DNA from: an uncultured Collinsella sp.
GTDB taxonomy: Bacteria; Actinomycetota; Coriobacteriia; Coriobacteriales; Coriobacteriaceae
NCBI GenBank assembly: GCA_900751755.1
Contig: CAADSP010000038.1
Span: 1 to 8,755, forward strand
Direction of reading: 5' to 3'
DNA length: 8,755 bases
Positions 1-6,467 of this stretch are shown here, piece by piece. Positions within the stretch are counted from its first letter, which is position 1. Each line of letters starts with the position of its first letter. Made by a program: the position numbers and the translations under genes. The notes beneath the pieces are model-generated. The model was not told the DNA's origin. It worked only from the letters and a program-made list of their open reading frames with translations, and made no database searches.

Positions 1-1
1 A

Positions 2-28
2 GTTGCGCGGTTTTCCAAACCGCGCAAC
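2..28. repeat. Perfect 12-bp hairpin at left edge
   Basis: Positions 2-13 (gttgcgcggttt) are the exact reverse complement of 17-28, with a 3-base loop (tcc). No T-run follows on the + strand, so it does not look like a rightward intrinsic terminator. The base after the stem on the - strand is a T, but the window ends there and leftward termination cannot be judged. It could be the terminator of an upstream gene or part of the palindromic cluster that follows. Confidence 0.6.
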
Positions 29-41
29 GGCTCGACGCTGC

Positions 42-140
42 AAGCCCGCCAGAGCGGCAAACTGCCTTTCAACTTCGGCGGCATGACCAGAAGGTCAATG
101 CCGCCTTGTTTCAAGGCACCTTGCTCGCTCTGGCGGGCTT
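42..140. repeat. Long imperfect fold-back (about 99 nt)
   Basis: Positions 42-56 are exactly complementary to 126-140 (15 bp). The pairing continues inward with 57-60/121-124 (after a one-base bulge at 125), 63-68/113-118, then 77-84/98-105 and 85-88/93-96 (bulged A97), closing on an AGAA loop at 89-92. The whole stretch can therefore fold into one long hairpin with internal loops. No open reading frame of note uses it. It could be a miniature palindromic or REP-like element, or a structured RNA. Nothing seen matches a named RNA family, so the function is unknown. Confidence 0.55.
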
Positions 141-173
141 TCGCTGTCCGCGCCAAAACATCGGCGTTGCCGG

Positions 174-223
174 GCCGGCACTTGGGGACGTTCCTTTTCT
201 GCCGGCACCTGGGGACACTCCTT
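174..223. repeat. Degenerate 23-nt direct repeat, two copies
   Basis: Positions 174-196 and 201-223 match at 20 of 23 bases, with start points 27 bases apart. Each copy begins with the palindrome gccggc and carries a ggggac core followed by cct. The first gccggca (174-180) and the following tgccggc (200-206) are also inverted relative to each other. Spacer repeats with a 'cttggggac' core are, to my recollection, common between genes in gut Coriobacteria and are often compared with REP elements mobilised by IS200-like (Y1/RAYT) transposases. That link is recollection and inference; no transposase is in the window. Confidence 0.5.
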
Positions 224-291
224 AGCCGTTGGGGGCGTTCTTAAACGACTAGTCTGGGCGGCGGCCGTGTGCTGCTGTCCGCGTGGCGGCG

Positions 292-297
292 TATAAT
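292..297 (+). promoter_or_regulatory. Probable -10 element of recQ
   Basis: A perfect TATAAT lies at 292-297, 31 bases before the recQ start codon, and would start transcription near 304. No good -35 hexamer lies at 16-18 bp spacing (269-274 reads gtgctg) and there is no TGn extension. The call rests on the -10 match and its position just upstream of the first gene. Confidence 0.5.
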
Positions 298-328
298 CGG
301 CGGCAGATGACTTGAACGTTAGGAAACC

Positions 329-2308
329 ATGACCGATAGCATGCAGCAGATGGCGCTCGACACGCTCGGCGCCTATTTTGGCTACACCTCGTTTCGCCCG
401 GGACAGGACCGCATGGTCGATGCGATCCTTGCCGGTCGTGATGCGCTGGGTGTTATGCCCACGGGCGCCGGCAAGTCCATTTGCTACCAGGTGCCCGCGC
501 TCATGCTGCCCGGCATCACCTTTGTGGTGAGTCCGCTGCTGTCGCTTATGGAGGACCAGACCCGTGCGTTGCTCGCGGCGGGTGCGCGACCCAGCTATCT
601 CAACTCCAGCCTTACTCCGGCCCAGCAAAACACCGTGCTCAAGCGGGCGCGCGAGGGCCGCTACCAGCTTATGTATGTGGCGCCCGAGCGCTTGCTCGAG
701 CCGCGTTTTTTGGCCTTTGCGCAGGAGGCTGCGGGTTCCGCCGGCATTGGCGTGCCGCTCGTGGCCATTGACGAGGCCCACTGCGTGAGCCAATGGGGCC
801 AGGATTTCCGTCCCGCTTACCTGCAGATTCGCGAGTTTATCGATTCCCTGCCGCAGCGCCCCATCGTGGCGGCCTTTACCGCTACGGCGACCGAGCGTGT
901 GCGCGCGGACATTCAGCAGATGCTTGGCCTGCAAAACCCCGCGACGGTAGTGACGGGCTTCGATCGCAAGAACCTCTACTTTGGTTGCGAGGAGATGGGC
1001 GACAAGGCCAAGACTGCCTGGGTGCGCGACTACGTGATCGCGCATTCGAGCGAGAGCGGCATCGTGTATTGTTCGACCCGCAAGACAGTTGATGCGCTGG
1101 CGGGCGAGCTTGCCGAGGCACTGGGCCCCAGCGGCATTCGCGTTGGCCGCTACCATGCCGGCATGGGCAACGACGCCCGTCGCCAAAGCCAGCGCGCCTT
1201 TATCGACGACGATATCCAGGTGATGGTTGCCACCAACGCCTTTGGCATGGGCATCGACAAGCCCAACGTGCGCTACGTGATCCACAACAACGTGCCCGAG
1301 AGCATCGAAGCCTACTACCAGGAGGCGGGCCGCGCCGGCCGCGATAGCGACCCGGCCAGCTGCTACTTGCTGTGGAACGGCAACGATTTTCGCATGCGCC
1401 GCTTTCTGATCGACCGCGGCGATGCTGCCGATGAGGCGCTCGACGACGAGCAGCGCGCGTGGGCGCTCCAGAATCGATATCGTCTGCTCAGCCAGATGGA
1501 GGGCTACTGCAATACCACCGGCTGCCTGCGCGAATACATGCTGCGCTACTTTGGCGACGAGGCCGCGGCCGAGCATGCCGCGGCCAGTACGGGCGGCACC
1601 GCCACGGACGACGTCGAGAGCTGCGGCAACTGCAGCAACTGCCTCACGCAGTTCGAGGTCGAGGACGTCACCGATATGGCCCGCGCCGCCGTGCGCTACG
1701 TGGCCACGCGTCCCATGCGCTTTGGCAAGTCGCTCATCGCCGATGTGCTCCACGGCGGCAACACCGAGCGCATTCGCCAGATGCATCTGGACGAGGACCG
1801 CGGCTACGGTGAGCTGTCGAGCGAATCGGTCGGGCGCATCAAGGACATCATCGGCCAGCTGTGCGGCCGCGGTTATCTGGCCACCTCGCAGGGGCAGTAC
1901 CCGGTCGTGGGGCTGGGTCCGCGTGCCGTCGAGGTCGAGGATGAGGCGTTCGCCTTTACCGTTAAGCGTCGTGCGTCCAAGCGCAAGGCCTCGGCCCGCG
2001 CCCGCCGCGCCGTCGATCTGCTGCGCGAGGAGGCCGAGCTGGATCAGCGCCCACGCGTGGGCGACGATGCCGAGTTGTTCGAGCGCCTGCGTGCCCTGCG
2101 CAAGGAGATCTCGACCGAGCTGGAGATGGCGCCGTATATGGTCTTTTCCGACAAGGCCCTGCGCGGTCTGTGCCGCCTGCGTCCACAGACGCGCGACGAG
2201 CTTATCCAGGTCAACGGCATTGGCGAGAAAAAGGCCGACGCCTTTGGCGAGCAGTTTATGGCGGCGATTGAAGAGTTTGAGTCCGAGCATGCACGGGATG
2301 GAGCGTAA
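329..2308 (+). CDS. recQ: ATP-dependent DNA helicase RecQ
   Basis: A 659-residue superfamily 2 helicase that unwinds DNA 3'-to-5' during recombination and replication-fork repair. Helicase motifs appear in order: Walker A TGAGKS (45-50), motif Ia VVSPLLSLMEDQ (66-77), DEAH (148-151) followed by the aromatic-rich loop VSQWGQDFRP, motif III AFTATAT (182-188), motif V ATNAFGMGIDKPNVRY (301-316) and motif VI QEAGRAGRD (331-339). The RQC region has the zinc cysteines C399, C432, C435 and C438. The C-terminus (about 583-650) is an HRDC domain with VNGIGEKKADAFGEQF. This is the three-domain layout of E. coli RecQ (about 610 residues). The spacing between the first two zinc cysteines is about 16 residues longer than in E. 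coli, filled by an Ala/Thr/Gly-rich stretch. The start is supported by AGGA at 321-324 and by good N-terminal similarity from residue 6 on. The stop lies two bases before the next gene's start. Confidence 0.97.
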   Translation: MTDSMQQMALDTLGAYFGYTSFRPGQDRMVDAILAGRDALGVMPTGAGKSICYQVPALMLPGITFVVSPLLSLMEDQTRALLAAGARPSYLNSSLTPAQQNTVLKRAREGRYQLMYVAPERLLEPRFLAFAQEAAGSAGIGVPLVAIDEAHCVSQWGQDFRPAYLQIREFIDSLPQRPIVAAFTATATERVRADIQQMLGLQNPATVVTGFDRKNLYFGCEEMGDKAKTAWVRDYVIAHSSESGIVYCSTRKTVDALAGELAEALGPSGIRVGRYHAGMGNDARRQSQRAFIDDDIQVMVATNAFGMGIDKPNVRYVIHNNVPESIEAYYQEAGRAGRDSDPASCYLLWNGNDFRMRRFLIDRGDAADEALDDEQRAWALQNRYRLLSQMEGYCNTTGCLREYMLRYFGDEAAAEHAAASTGGTATDDVESCGNCSNCLTQFEVEDVTDMARAAVRYVATRPMRFGKSLIADVLHGGNTERIRQMHLDEDRGYGELSSESVGRIKDIIGQLCGRGYLATSQGQYPVVGLGPRAVEVEDEAFAFTVKRRASKRKASARARRAVDLLREEAELDQRPRVGDDAELFERLRALRKEISTELEMAPYMVFSDKALRGLCRLRPQTRDELIQVNGIGEKKADAFGEQFMAAIEEFESEHARDGA

Positions 2309-2310
2309 CG

Positions 2311-3066
2311 ATGGCATTCGACGATAAAACCGAGCGCACTGAGGTATCCGCCGTTCCGCTGTACCAGCAGGTTATGGACGACCTAAAGGGCGAGATCGCG
2401 CGTGGCGTGTACGCATCCGGCTCGCGCATTCCTTCCGAGATGGAGCTCGCTAAGTCCTATGGTGTGGGACGCGTCACCGTGCGCCGCGCCATCGAGGAGC
2501 TGTCGCGCGCGGGGTATCTCAACCGCCAGCAGGGGAGGGGCACGTTCGTGTGCGCGCCCAAGCTCAAGCGCAAGATTGTCCAGAAGGGTGACGTTCAGAG
2601 CTTTTCCGAGGGTTGCGCTGCCAACGACATGGTGGCCGGAGCGCGCCTGGTGTCGCGCACGGTGGTTGCGGCGACGCGCGAGGACGCGGCGTTTTTTGGG
2701 GTGGAACCCGGCTGCGAGCTCATCGTGGTCGAGCGTGTGCGCACGGCAGACGGCGTGCCCGTCATGCTCGAGAACAACGCCTTTGTGCTGGCTGACCATC
2801 CTTATCTGCAGACGCTTGCCGACGAGGACCTCACCGATAACTCAATCTTTGCGCTCGTTGCCGAGCATTCGGGCCGCGCGCCGCTCAAATCCGACCCTTG
2901 TACCGTGGAGATTGCGCTTGCCGACGCTCAAGTCGCGCCACTGCTCGAGATCCCGGTCGGTGAGCCACTCTTCTATATGGAGGCGTACTTTACCGATGCG
3001 GACGAGCGGCCCTTGCTGCTTGGGCGTCAAAAGATTGTGGGCTCGCGCTACGTGTTTGACATCTAA
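2311..3066 (+). CDS. GntR-family (HutC/UTRA) transcriptional regulator
   Basis: A 251-residue regulator. Residues 15-83 form the GntR winged helix (VPLYQQVMDDLKGEI, then SRIPSEMELAKSYGVGRVTVRRAIEEL and the wing GYLNRQQGRGTFV). Residues from about 90 to 245 form a UTRA ligand-binding domain of the HutC subfamily, which typically binds phosphorylated sugars or similar small effectors. It starts two bases after the recQ stop. A GGAG site at 2300-2303, inside the end of recQ, gives 7-base spacing, and no separate promoter was seen, so it may be read through from recQ. It immediately precedes the SIS-domain deglycase gene, and regulators beside frlB-type genes are often of this family (FrlR in Bacillus). 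The likely inference is a local repressor relieved by the phosphorylated substrate. The effector and operator are unproven; candidate operators are the direct repeats at 3077-3096 and 3139-3158. Confidence 0.93.
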   Translation: MAFDDKTERTEVSAVPLYQQVMDDLKGEIARGVYASGSRIPSEMELAKSYGVGRVTVRRAIEELSRAGYLNRQQGRGTFVCAPKLKRKIVQKGDVQSFSEGCAANDMVAGARLVSRTVVAATREDAAFFGVEPGCELIVVERVRTADGVPVMLENNAFVLADHPYLQTLADEDLTDNSIFALVAEHSGRAPLKSDPCTVEIALADAQVAPLLEIPVGEPLFYMEAYFTDADERPLLLGRQKIVGSRYVFDI

Positions 3067-3076
3067 CATCCACAGA

Positions 3077-3096
3077 TAGAACAACATAGAACAAGT
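3077..3096 (+). promoter_or_regulatory. Candidate operator A, two 10-bp direct repeats
   Basis: Two head-to-tail 10-bp units, tagaacaaca (3077-3086) and tagaacaagt (3087-3096), repeat at one helical turn. The site lies just after the GntR gene, with its end 13 bases before the putative -35 of the SIS gene. It matches a second pair 62 bp downstream, about six helical turns. A regulator site is inferred from the repetition, position and neighbouring GntR gene. Direct rather than inverted half-sites are unusual for this family, so other binding proteins are possible. Confidence 0.5.
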
Positions 3097-3109
3097 TTGG
3101 CGAAATGGC

Positions 3110-3138
3110 TTCACGAGCGTCATCGTGCGTGCTATAAA
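3110..3138 (+). promoter_or_regulatory. Promoter of the SIS-domain (frlB-like) gene
   Basis: A -35-like TTCACG (3110-3115) is followed by a 17-bp spacer and a -10 TATAAA (3133-3138). TGC immediately precedes the -10, forming an extended -10. Transcription would begin near 3145, leaving a leader of about 66 bases with AAGGAGG at its end. This is the best-formed promoter in the window. Candidate operator B begins at the base after the -10 and would cover the start site. Confidence 0.65.
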
Positions 3139-3158
3139 TAGGACAACATAGAACGACA
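3139..3158 (+). promoter_or_regulatory. Candidate operator B over the start site
   Basis: Two more 10-bp units, taggacaaca (3139-3148) and tagaacgaca (3149-3158), lie directly after the -10 box. Compared with operator A they differ at one or a few bases per unit. A protein bound here would sit on the transcription start, which predicts repression. The equal phasing with site A allows cooperative binding or a short DNA loop; both are inference. Confidence 0.5.
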
Positions 3159-3210
3159 GCAGGTACGATCCGCCGTCGCTCAAAGCCGCCCCACAAGGAG
3201 GAACATCAGG

Positions 3211-4179
3211 ATGAACGCACATGATCTGGTTCAGGAAATCATCGAGCGCAAGGGCAAGATTGAGAACGTCTTTTGGATTGCTTGTGGCGGTTCGATGATC
3301 GACCTGATGCCGGCCAACGAGCTGCTCAAGCGCGAGGCCACCACGTTTACCTCGACGGTCTACACGGCACGCGAGTTTTGCCTGATGGCCCCCAAGAGCC
3401 TTGGCGAGAAGTCGCTCGTTATTGCCTGCAGCCACAGCGGCAACACGCAAGAGGTCGTCGACGGCTGCGAGATGGCGCTGGCGGCCGGTGCCGAGGTCGT
3501 TGCCCTCACCGACTGCGAGGGCTCCAAGATCGACAACGGCAAGTGGACCACCTGGGTCTACCCCTGGGGCGAGGGCGTGCCGCAGGCCGAGGTGCCTCAG
3601 GGCATCGGTGCTCTGATCGCCGCCGAGCTGCTCGACCAGCAGGAAGGCTACGAGGCACTCGCCGACATGTACGAGGGCCTAAAGCAGATGGATGCGCTGC
3701 TGCCCGCCGCCCGCGAGAAGGTCAACGCCGAGCTGGGCGCCCGCTTTGCCGAGCTCTGTCAGCAGCACAAGTTCTTCTATATCCTGGGCTCCGGACCCAA
3801 CTTTAGCCAGACCTACGCCATGGCCATCTGCTCGCTCATGGAGATGCAGTGGCAGCACTGCTGCTACATCCACTCCGGCGAGTATTTCCACGGTCCTTTC
3901 GAGGCTACCGAGCCCGGCGTGTTCTACTTTGTGCAGCTCGGATCGGGCGAGTGCCGCCCCATGGAGGAGCGCGCGCTGGCGTTCCTCAACACGCACACCG
4001 ATACGGTTATGGTGCTCGATGCACTCGAGTACGGCGTGGGCGAGGTGCTCGCCAGCGTGCGTTCGTACCTGGAGCCGATATTCTTCTACAACATGAGCTG
4101 CGAGCTGCGCGCCGCCCGCGGAAAGGTGTTCGACCACAGCCCTGAGATTCGTCGCTACATGGGCATCGAGCAGTACTAG
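3211..4179 (+). CDS. frlB: SIS-domain sugar-amine deglycase, FrlB-like
   Basis: A 322-residue protein with two sugar-isomerase (SIS) domains. The first contains ACGGS (24-28) and CSHSGNT (73-79), the usual phosphosugar-binding turn. The second, from about 187, contains LGSGPN (192-197), LMEMQWQH, HSGEYFHGPFE (221-231), RPMEERAL and, near the end, RRYMGIEQY. From memory these blocks align closely with Bacillus FrlB (about 328 residues), which splits fructoselysine 6-phosphate into glucose 6-phosphate and lysine. The related FraB and GfrF enzymes act on fructose-asparagine-derived and glucoselysine phosphates, so the exact amine is uncertain. E224 and H227 lie in the conserved catalytic block. 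The start has a near-perfect AAGGAGG at 3195-3201 with 9-base spacing. Its own promoter and candidate operators precede it, and the regulator gene is directly upstream. The kinase or PTS transporter that would phosphorylate the substrate is not in the window. Confidence 0.85.
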   Translation: MNAHDLVQEIIERKGKIENVFWIACGGSMIDLMPANELLKREATTFTSTVYTAREFCLMAPKSLGEKSLVIACSHSGNTQEVVDGCEMALAAGAEVVALTDCEGSKIDNGKWTTWVYPWGEGVPQAEVPQGIGALIAAELLDQQEGYEALADMYEGLKQMDALLPAAREKVNAELGARFAELCQQHKFFYILGSGPNFSQTYAMAICSLMEMQWQHCCYIHSGEYFHGPFEATEPGVFYFVQLGSGECRPMEERALAFLNTHTDTVMVLDALEYGVGEVLASVRSYLEPIFFYNMSCELRAARGKVFDHSPEIRRYMGIEQY

Positions 4180-4225
4180 GTAACGGGAAAAGCATTCACC
4201 TTCGATTCGCAAGCGAACAGCGTGC

Positions 4226-4270
4226 GTAAAAAGCGGGCCGCGCCGGTGGGTTTCCGGCGCGGCCCGCTTA
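4226..4270 (-). terminator. Intrinsic terminator of the dehydrogenase gene
   Basis: Positions 4231-4246 are the exact reverse complement of 4254-4269 (16 bp, very GC-rich), with a 7-base loop. Read leftward, the stem ends in a run of five T (complement of 4228-4232), giving a textbook rho-independent terminator 42 bases past the dehydrogenase stop. Read rightward, the stem is followed only by a weak tta, so it may also stop transcripts from the SIS gene (stop at 4179), but less efficiently. Confidence 0.88.
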
Positions 4271-4310
4271 GTATCGCGCATAGATTCGCAAGGTTGCGGC
4301 AGCCAGCGGC

Positions 4311-5288
4311 TTACTTGGCGTCGTAGGCCTCGGTATCCCACCAGTCGAGCTGGGCGATGTTGTCGCGGATGTGCTGGCAGCTCTTGTGGAAGCCCTCGAG
4401 CTCGTGCTCGGAAAGGTCGAGTGTGTAGACCTCCTCGACGCCCTCGGCACCGATCACGCACGGCAGGGAGGTAAAGATACCCTCCTCGCCATACTGGCCG
4501 GTCATAAGCGTAGAGGCCGAAAGCACGGCGTGCTCGTTGTGCAGCACGGCGGCGCAGACGCGCGCGGCGGAGTTGGCAACGGCGTACTCGGTGCACTGCT
4601 TGCCCTGGTAGGTCACATAGCCGCCCTTGCGTGCAAGCTCCTCGACCTCCATGTGGTCGAAGGCGTACTTGTCGGGGTTCTCGGCCTGAAGCTCGTTGAG
4701 GTTTTTGCCAGCGATGGTTGCGGCCTTAAAGGCAGCAAGCTGGCTAAAGCCGTGCTCGCCGATCATGTAGGCGTCGATGGACTTGGGGCTCACGCCGACC
4801 TTCTTGGAGATCTCGGTGCGCAAGCGGGCGGAGTCCAGACCGCAGCCCGAGCCGATGATCTTCTTGGGATCGTAGCCGGTCAGGTGCCACAGCTCGGTGC
4901 ACACGACGTCGCAGGGGTTGGAGATGCTCACGAAGATGCCGTCAAAGCCGGCGTCGACGATGCGCTTGGCAAAGGTGCGGGCGGCGTCGGTGGTAAAGAA
5001 CAGCTCGCCGTCGCGGTTGCCGGCGGCCAGCGCGACCTTGCCGGCGGCGTTGACGATGACGTCGCAGCAGGCAAGCTCCTCGTAGTGGTCGTAGCAGTTG
5101 ACGATCTTGGTGTTGTACGGGACAAACGAAAGGGAGTCGCGCAGGTCCTGGACCTCGGACGTCACCTTGGCCTCGTTGATATCGCACAGGTACAGCTCAT
5201 CGGCAATGCCCTGCATGAGCAGACTGTTGGCGACATGTGCTCCTACGTGGCCCTGGCCGACCACACCGATCTTACGCGTCTGGTACAT
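4311..5288 (-). CDS. L-2-hydroxyacid dehydrogenase (lactate/malate family)
   Basis: A 325-residue NAD-dependent enzyme of the lactate/malate dehydrogenase superfamily that interconverts 2-oxo and L-2-hydroxy acids. The Rossmann motif is GQGHVG (11-16) with acidic D36 selecting NAD. SNPCD (123-127), the catalytic D152 and R155 (LDSAR) and H179 (GEHG) are present. The active-site loop reads AAGKVALAAGNRDGE (81-95). Ungapped against classical lactate dehydrogenase, R92 occupies the R109 position, but A86 replaces the Q102 that marks lactate specificity (Arg in malate enzymes). LARKGGYVTYQGK resembles lactobacillar L-2-hydroxyisocaproate dehydrogenase. A lactate role is possible, but a bulkier 2-oxoacid is equally plausible. 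An in-frame ATG lies 31 codons upstream (5381), but the start chosen has AGGA (5296-5299) 7 bases before it and begins right at the NAD-binding fold. It is convergent with the SIS gene and divergent from metA. Confidence 0.9.
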   Translation of the reverse strand: MYQTRKIGVVGQGHVGAHVANSLLMQGIADELYLCDINEAKVTSEVQDLRDSLSFVPYNTKIVNCYDHYEELACCDVIVNAAGKVALAAGNRDGELFFTTDAARTFAKRIVDAGFDGIFVSISNPCDVVCTELWHLTGYDPKKIIGSGCGLDSARLRTEISKKVGVSPKSIDAYMIGEHGFSQLAAFKAATIAGKNLNELQAENPDKYAFDHMEVEELARKGGYVTYQGKQCTEYAVANSAARVCAAVLHNEHAVLSASTLMTGQYGEEGIFTSLPCVIGAEGVEEVYTLDLSEHELEGFHKSCQHIRDNIAQLDWWDTEAYDAK

Positions 5289-5325
5289 ATATGTATCCTT
5301 TCGGCCGAGTTTTTCGCGTCGAACC

Positions 5326-5331
5326 ATTGTA
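5326..5331 (-). promoter_or_regulatory. Possible -10 of the dehydrogenase gene
   Basis: On the - strand positions 5331-5326 read TACAAT, one base from consensus. They lie 37 bases before the start codon at 5288, and transcription would start near 5319. No clear -35 is seen at 17 bp (ctagca), so the call is tentative. Confidence 0.35.
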
Positions 5332-5498
5332 GCGTCCTGTTGCCACTTTGCTAGGCTAAAGCGCCATAGATTTTTGGGCATGCCTTAATCTCTACTTTTG
5401 GAGCGATTTGGGCCGCTGACGGTATCGCTGGGCGATGTGCTCGCGCGGACGGGGCCGCTCGTTGTACCATAGCTGCAACTGACTCGTAAGGAGCATCC

Positions 5499-6425
5499 AT
5501 GCCCATTCGCATCCCCGACGCCCTCCCTGCCGCCGCGCAGCTCGAGAGCGAGAACATCTTTGTCATGACCGAGTACCGCGCGCTGCACCAGGACATCCGT
5601 CCGCTGCGCGTGCTCATCCTCAACCTCATGCCCACCAAGATTGCCACCGAGACGCAGATCATGCGCAAACTCTCCAATACGCCGCTGCAGGTTGAGGTTG
5701 ATCTGCTGCGCACCAAAACGCACGAGGCCACGCATGTGAGTGCCGGCCACCTGGAGACGTTCTACCGCACGTTCGACGACATCCGCGACATCCACTACGA
5801 CGGCCTGATCATCACGGGCGCGCCCGTGGAGCAGATGCCGTTCGAGGAGGTCGACTACTGGCCTGAGCTCTGCCAGATCATGGATTGGTCCACCACGCAC
5901 GTGCACTCTACGCTGCACATTTGTTGGGGCGCGCAGGCCGGTCTGTACCATCATTACGGTATCCAGAAGTACGACCTGCCGGCAAAGGCGAGCGGCGTGT
6001 TTGAGCATTATCTGGTGAAGCCGCAAAGTCCGCTGGTCCGCGGCTTTGACGACCGCTTCTATGCCGTACATTCGCGCAACACCGACGTGCGCCGCGAGGA
6101 CGTGGAGGCCGAGCCGCAGCTTGAGGTCGTGGCCGTGTCCGACGAGGTGGGCCTGTACATCGTCAAGTCGACCGACAGCCGTCGCTTCTTTGTATTTGGT
6201 CACCCCGAGTACGATACCGACACGCTGCGCCTGGAGTACGAGCGCGACGTGAAGCGCGGGCTCAACCCGGAGGTGCCGGCGCACTACTTCCCAGGTGATG
6301 ACCCCACCGCCGAGCCGCGCAACGTCTGGCGCAGCCAGGCTCAGTTGCTCTACACCAACTGGCTCAACTACTACGTCTACCAGACCACGCCCTACGACCT
6401 GGCCCGCGCCGGCGAGGAGCACTAG
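5499..6425 (+). CDS. metA: Homoserine O-acetyltransferase, MetA type
   Basis: A 308-residue enzyme that activates homoserine by O-acylation, the committed step of methionine synthesis. It aligns along its full length with E. coli MetA (309 residues) from MPIRIPDALP to LLYTNWLNYYVYQTTPYDL. The catalytic cysteine C142 (HICWGAQ) and the H235/E237 pair (GHPEYD) sit at the same numbers as in E. coli, and K47 is also kept. Residue 111 is Glu (TGAPVEQM) where E. coli has Gly. In this family Glu111 goes with acetyl-CoA use and Gly111 with succinyl-CoA, so acetyltransferase activity is predicted although such proteins are often labelled succinyltransferase. The start has AAGGAG at 5488-5493, 5 bases upstream. 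The 117-base region before it holds short inverted repeats (agcgat 5402-5407 with atcgct 5424-5429) but no recognised SAM riboswitch. No good promoter was found. Confidence 0.96.
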   Translation: MPIRIPDALPAAAQLESENIFVMTEYRALHQDIRPLRVLILNLMPTKIATETQIMRKLSNTPLQVEVDLLRTKTHEATHVSAGHLETFYRTFDDIRDIHYDGLIITGAPVEQMPFEEVDYWPELCQIMDWSTTHVHSTLHICWGAQAGLYHHYGIQKYDLPAKASGVFEHYLVKPQSPLVRGFDDRFYAVHSRNTDVRREDVEAEPQLEVVAVSDEVGLYIVKSTDSRRFFVFGHPEYDTDTLRLEYERDVKRGLNPEVPAHYFPGDDPTAEPRNVWRSQAQLLYTNWLNYYVYQTTPYDLARAGEEH

Positions 6426-6467
6426 GCTGCGATGGTACTGCTGTAGCCGTGGCTGATGTGGCGGCGA

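Noticed and set aside
42..140. tRNA or other standard RNA gene in the fold-back
   Set aside because: There is no cloverleaf, no GTTCRANNC T-loop and no CCA-like end; the pairing is one long hairpin.
95..2317. A 740-codon open frame on the - strand opposite recQ
   Set aside because: The + strand protein is an unmistakable RecQ. The antisense frame stays open because GC-rich third positions suppress stops in it; its product is Ala/Val/Gly/Leu-rich low-complexity sequence with no recognisable domain and it runs through the non-coding repeats.
1422..2327. A 301-codon + strand open frame overlapping the end of recQ
   Set aside because: Its product is rich in Arg, Ala, Ser and Pro, typical of an out-of-frame reading of GC-rich coding DNA, and it overlaps the RQC and HRDC domains of RecQ.
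4206..4217. Small hairpin ttcgc-aa-gcgaa after the SIS gene
   Set aside because: The stem is only 4-5 bp with no T-run; the strong stem-loop 15 bases further on explains termination better.
4371..5354. A 327-codon + strand open frame opposite the dehydrogenase
   Set aside because: It is the antisense of a well-conserved enzyme, consists of Val/Leu/Gly-rich repeats such as LVGHIAALAC, has no family motif, and spans the dehydrogenase leader.
5382..5498. SAM or other riboswitch before metA
   Set aside because: Only short inverted repeats (agcgat/atcgct) and GC-rich sequence are seen; no SAM-riboswitch core motifs or terminator-antiterminator pair could be identified in 117 bases.
5385..6422. 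A 345-codon - strand open frame opposite metA
   Set aside because: metA is fully conserved on the + strand. The antisense product shows no domain and is the usual shadow of biased codon use.
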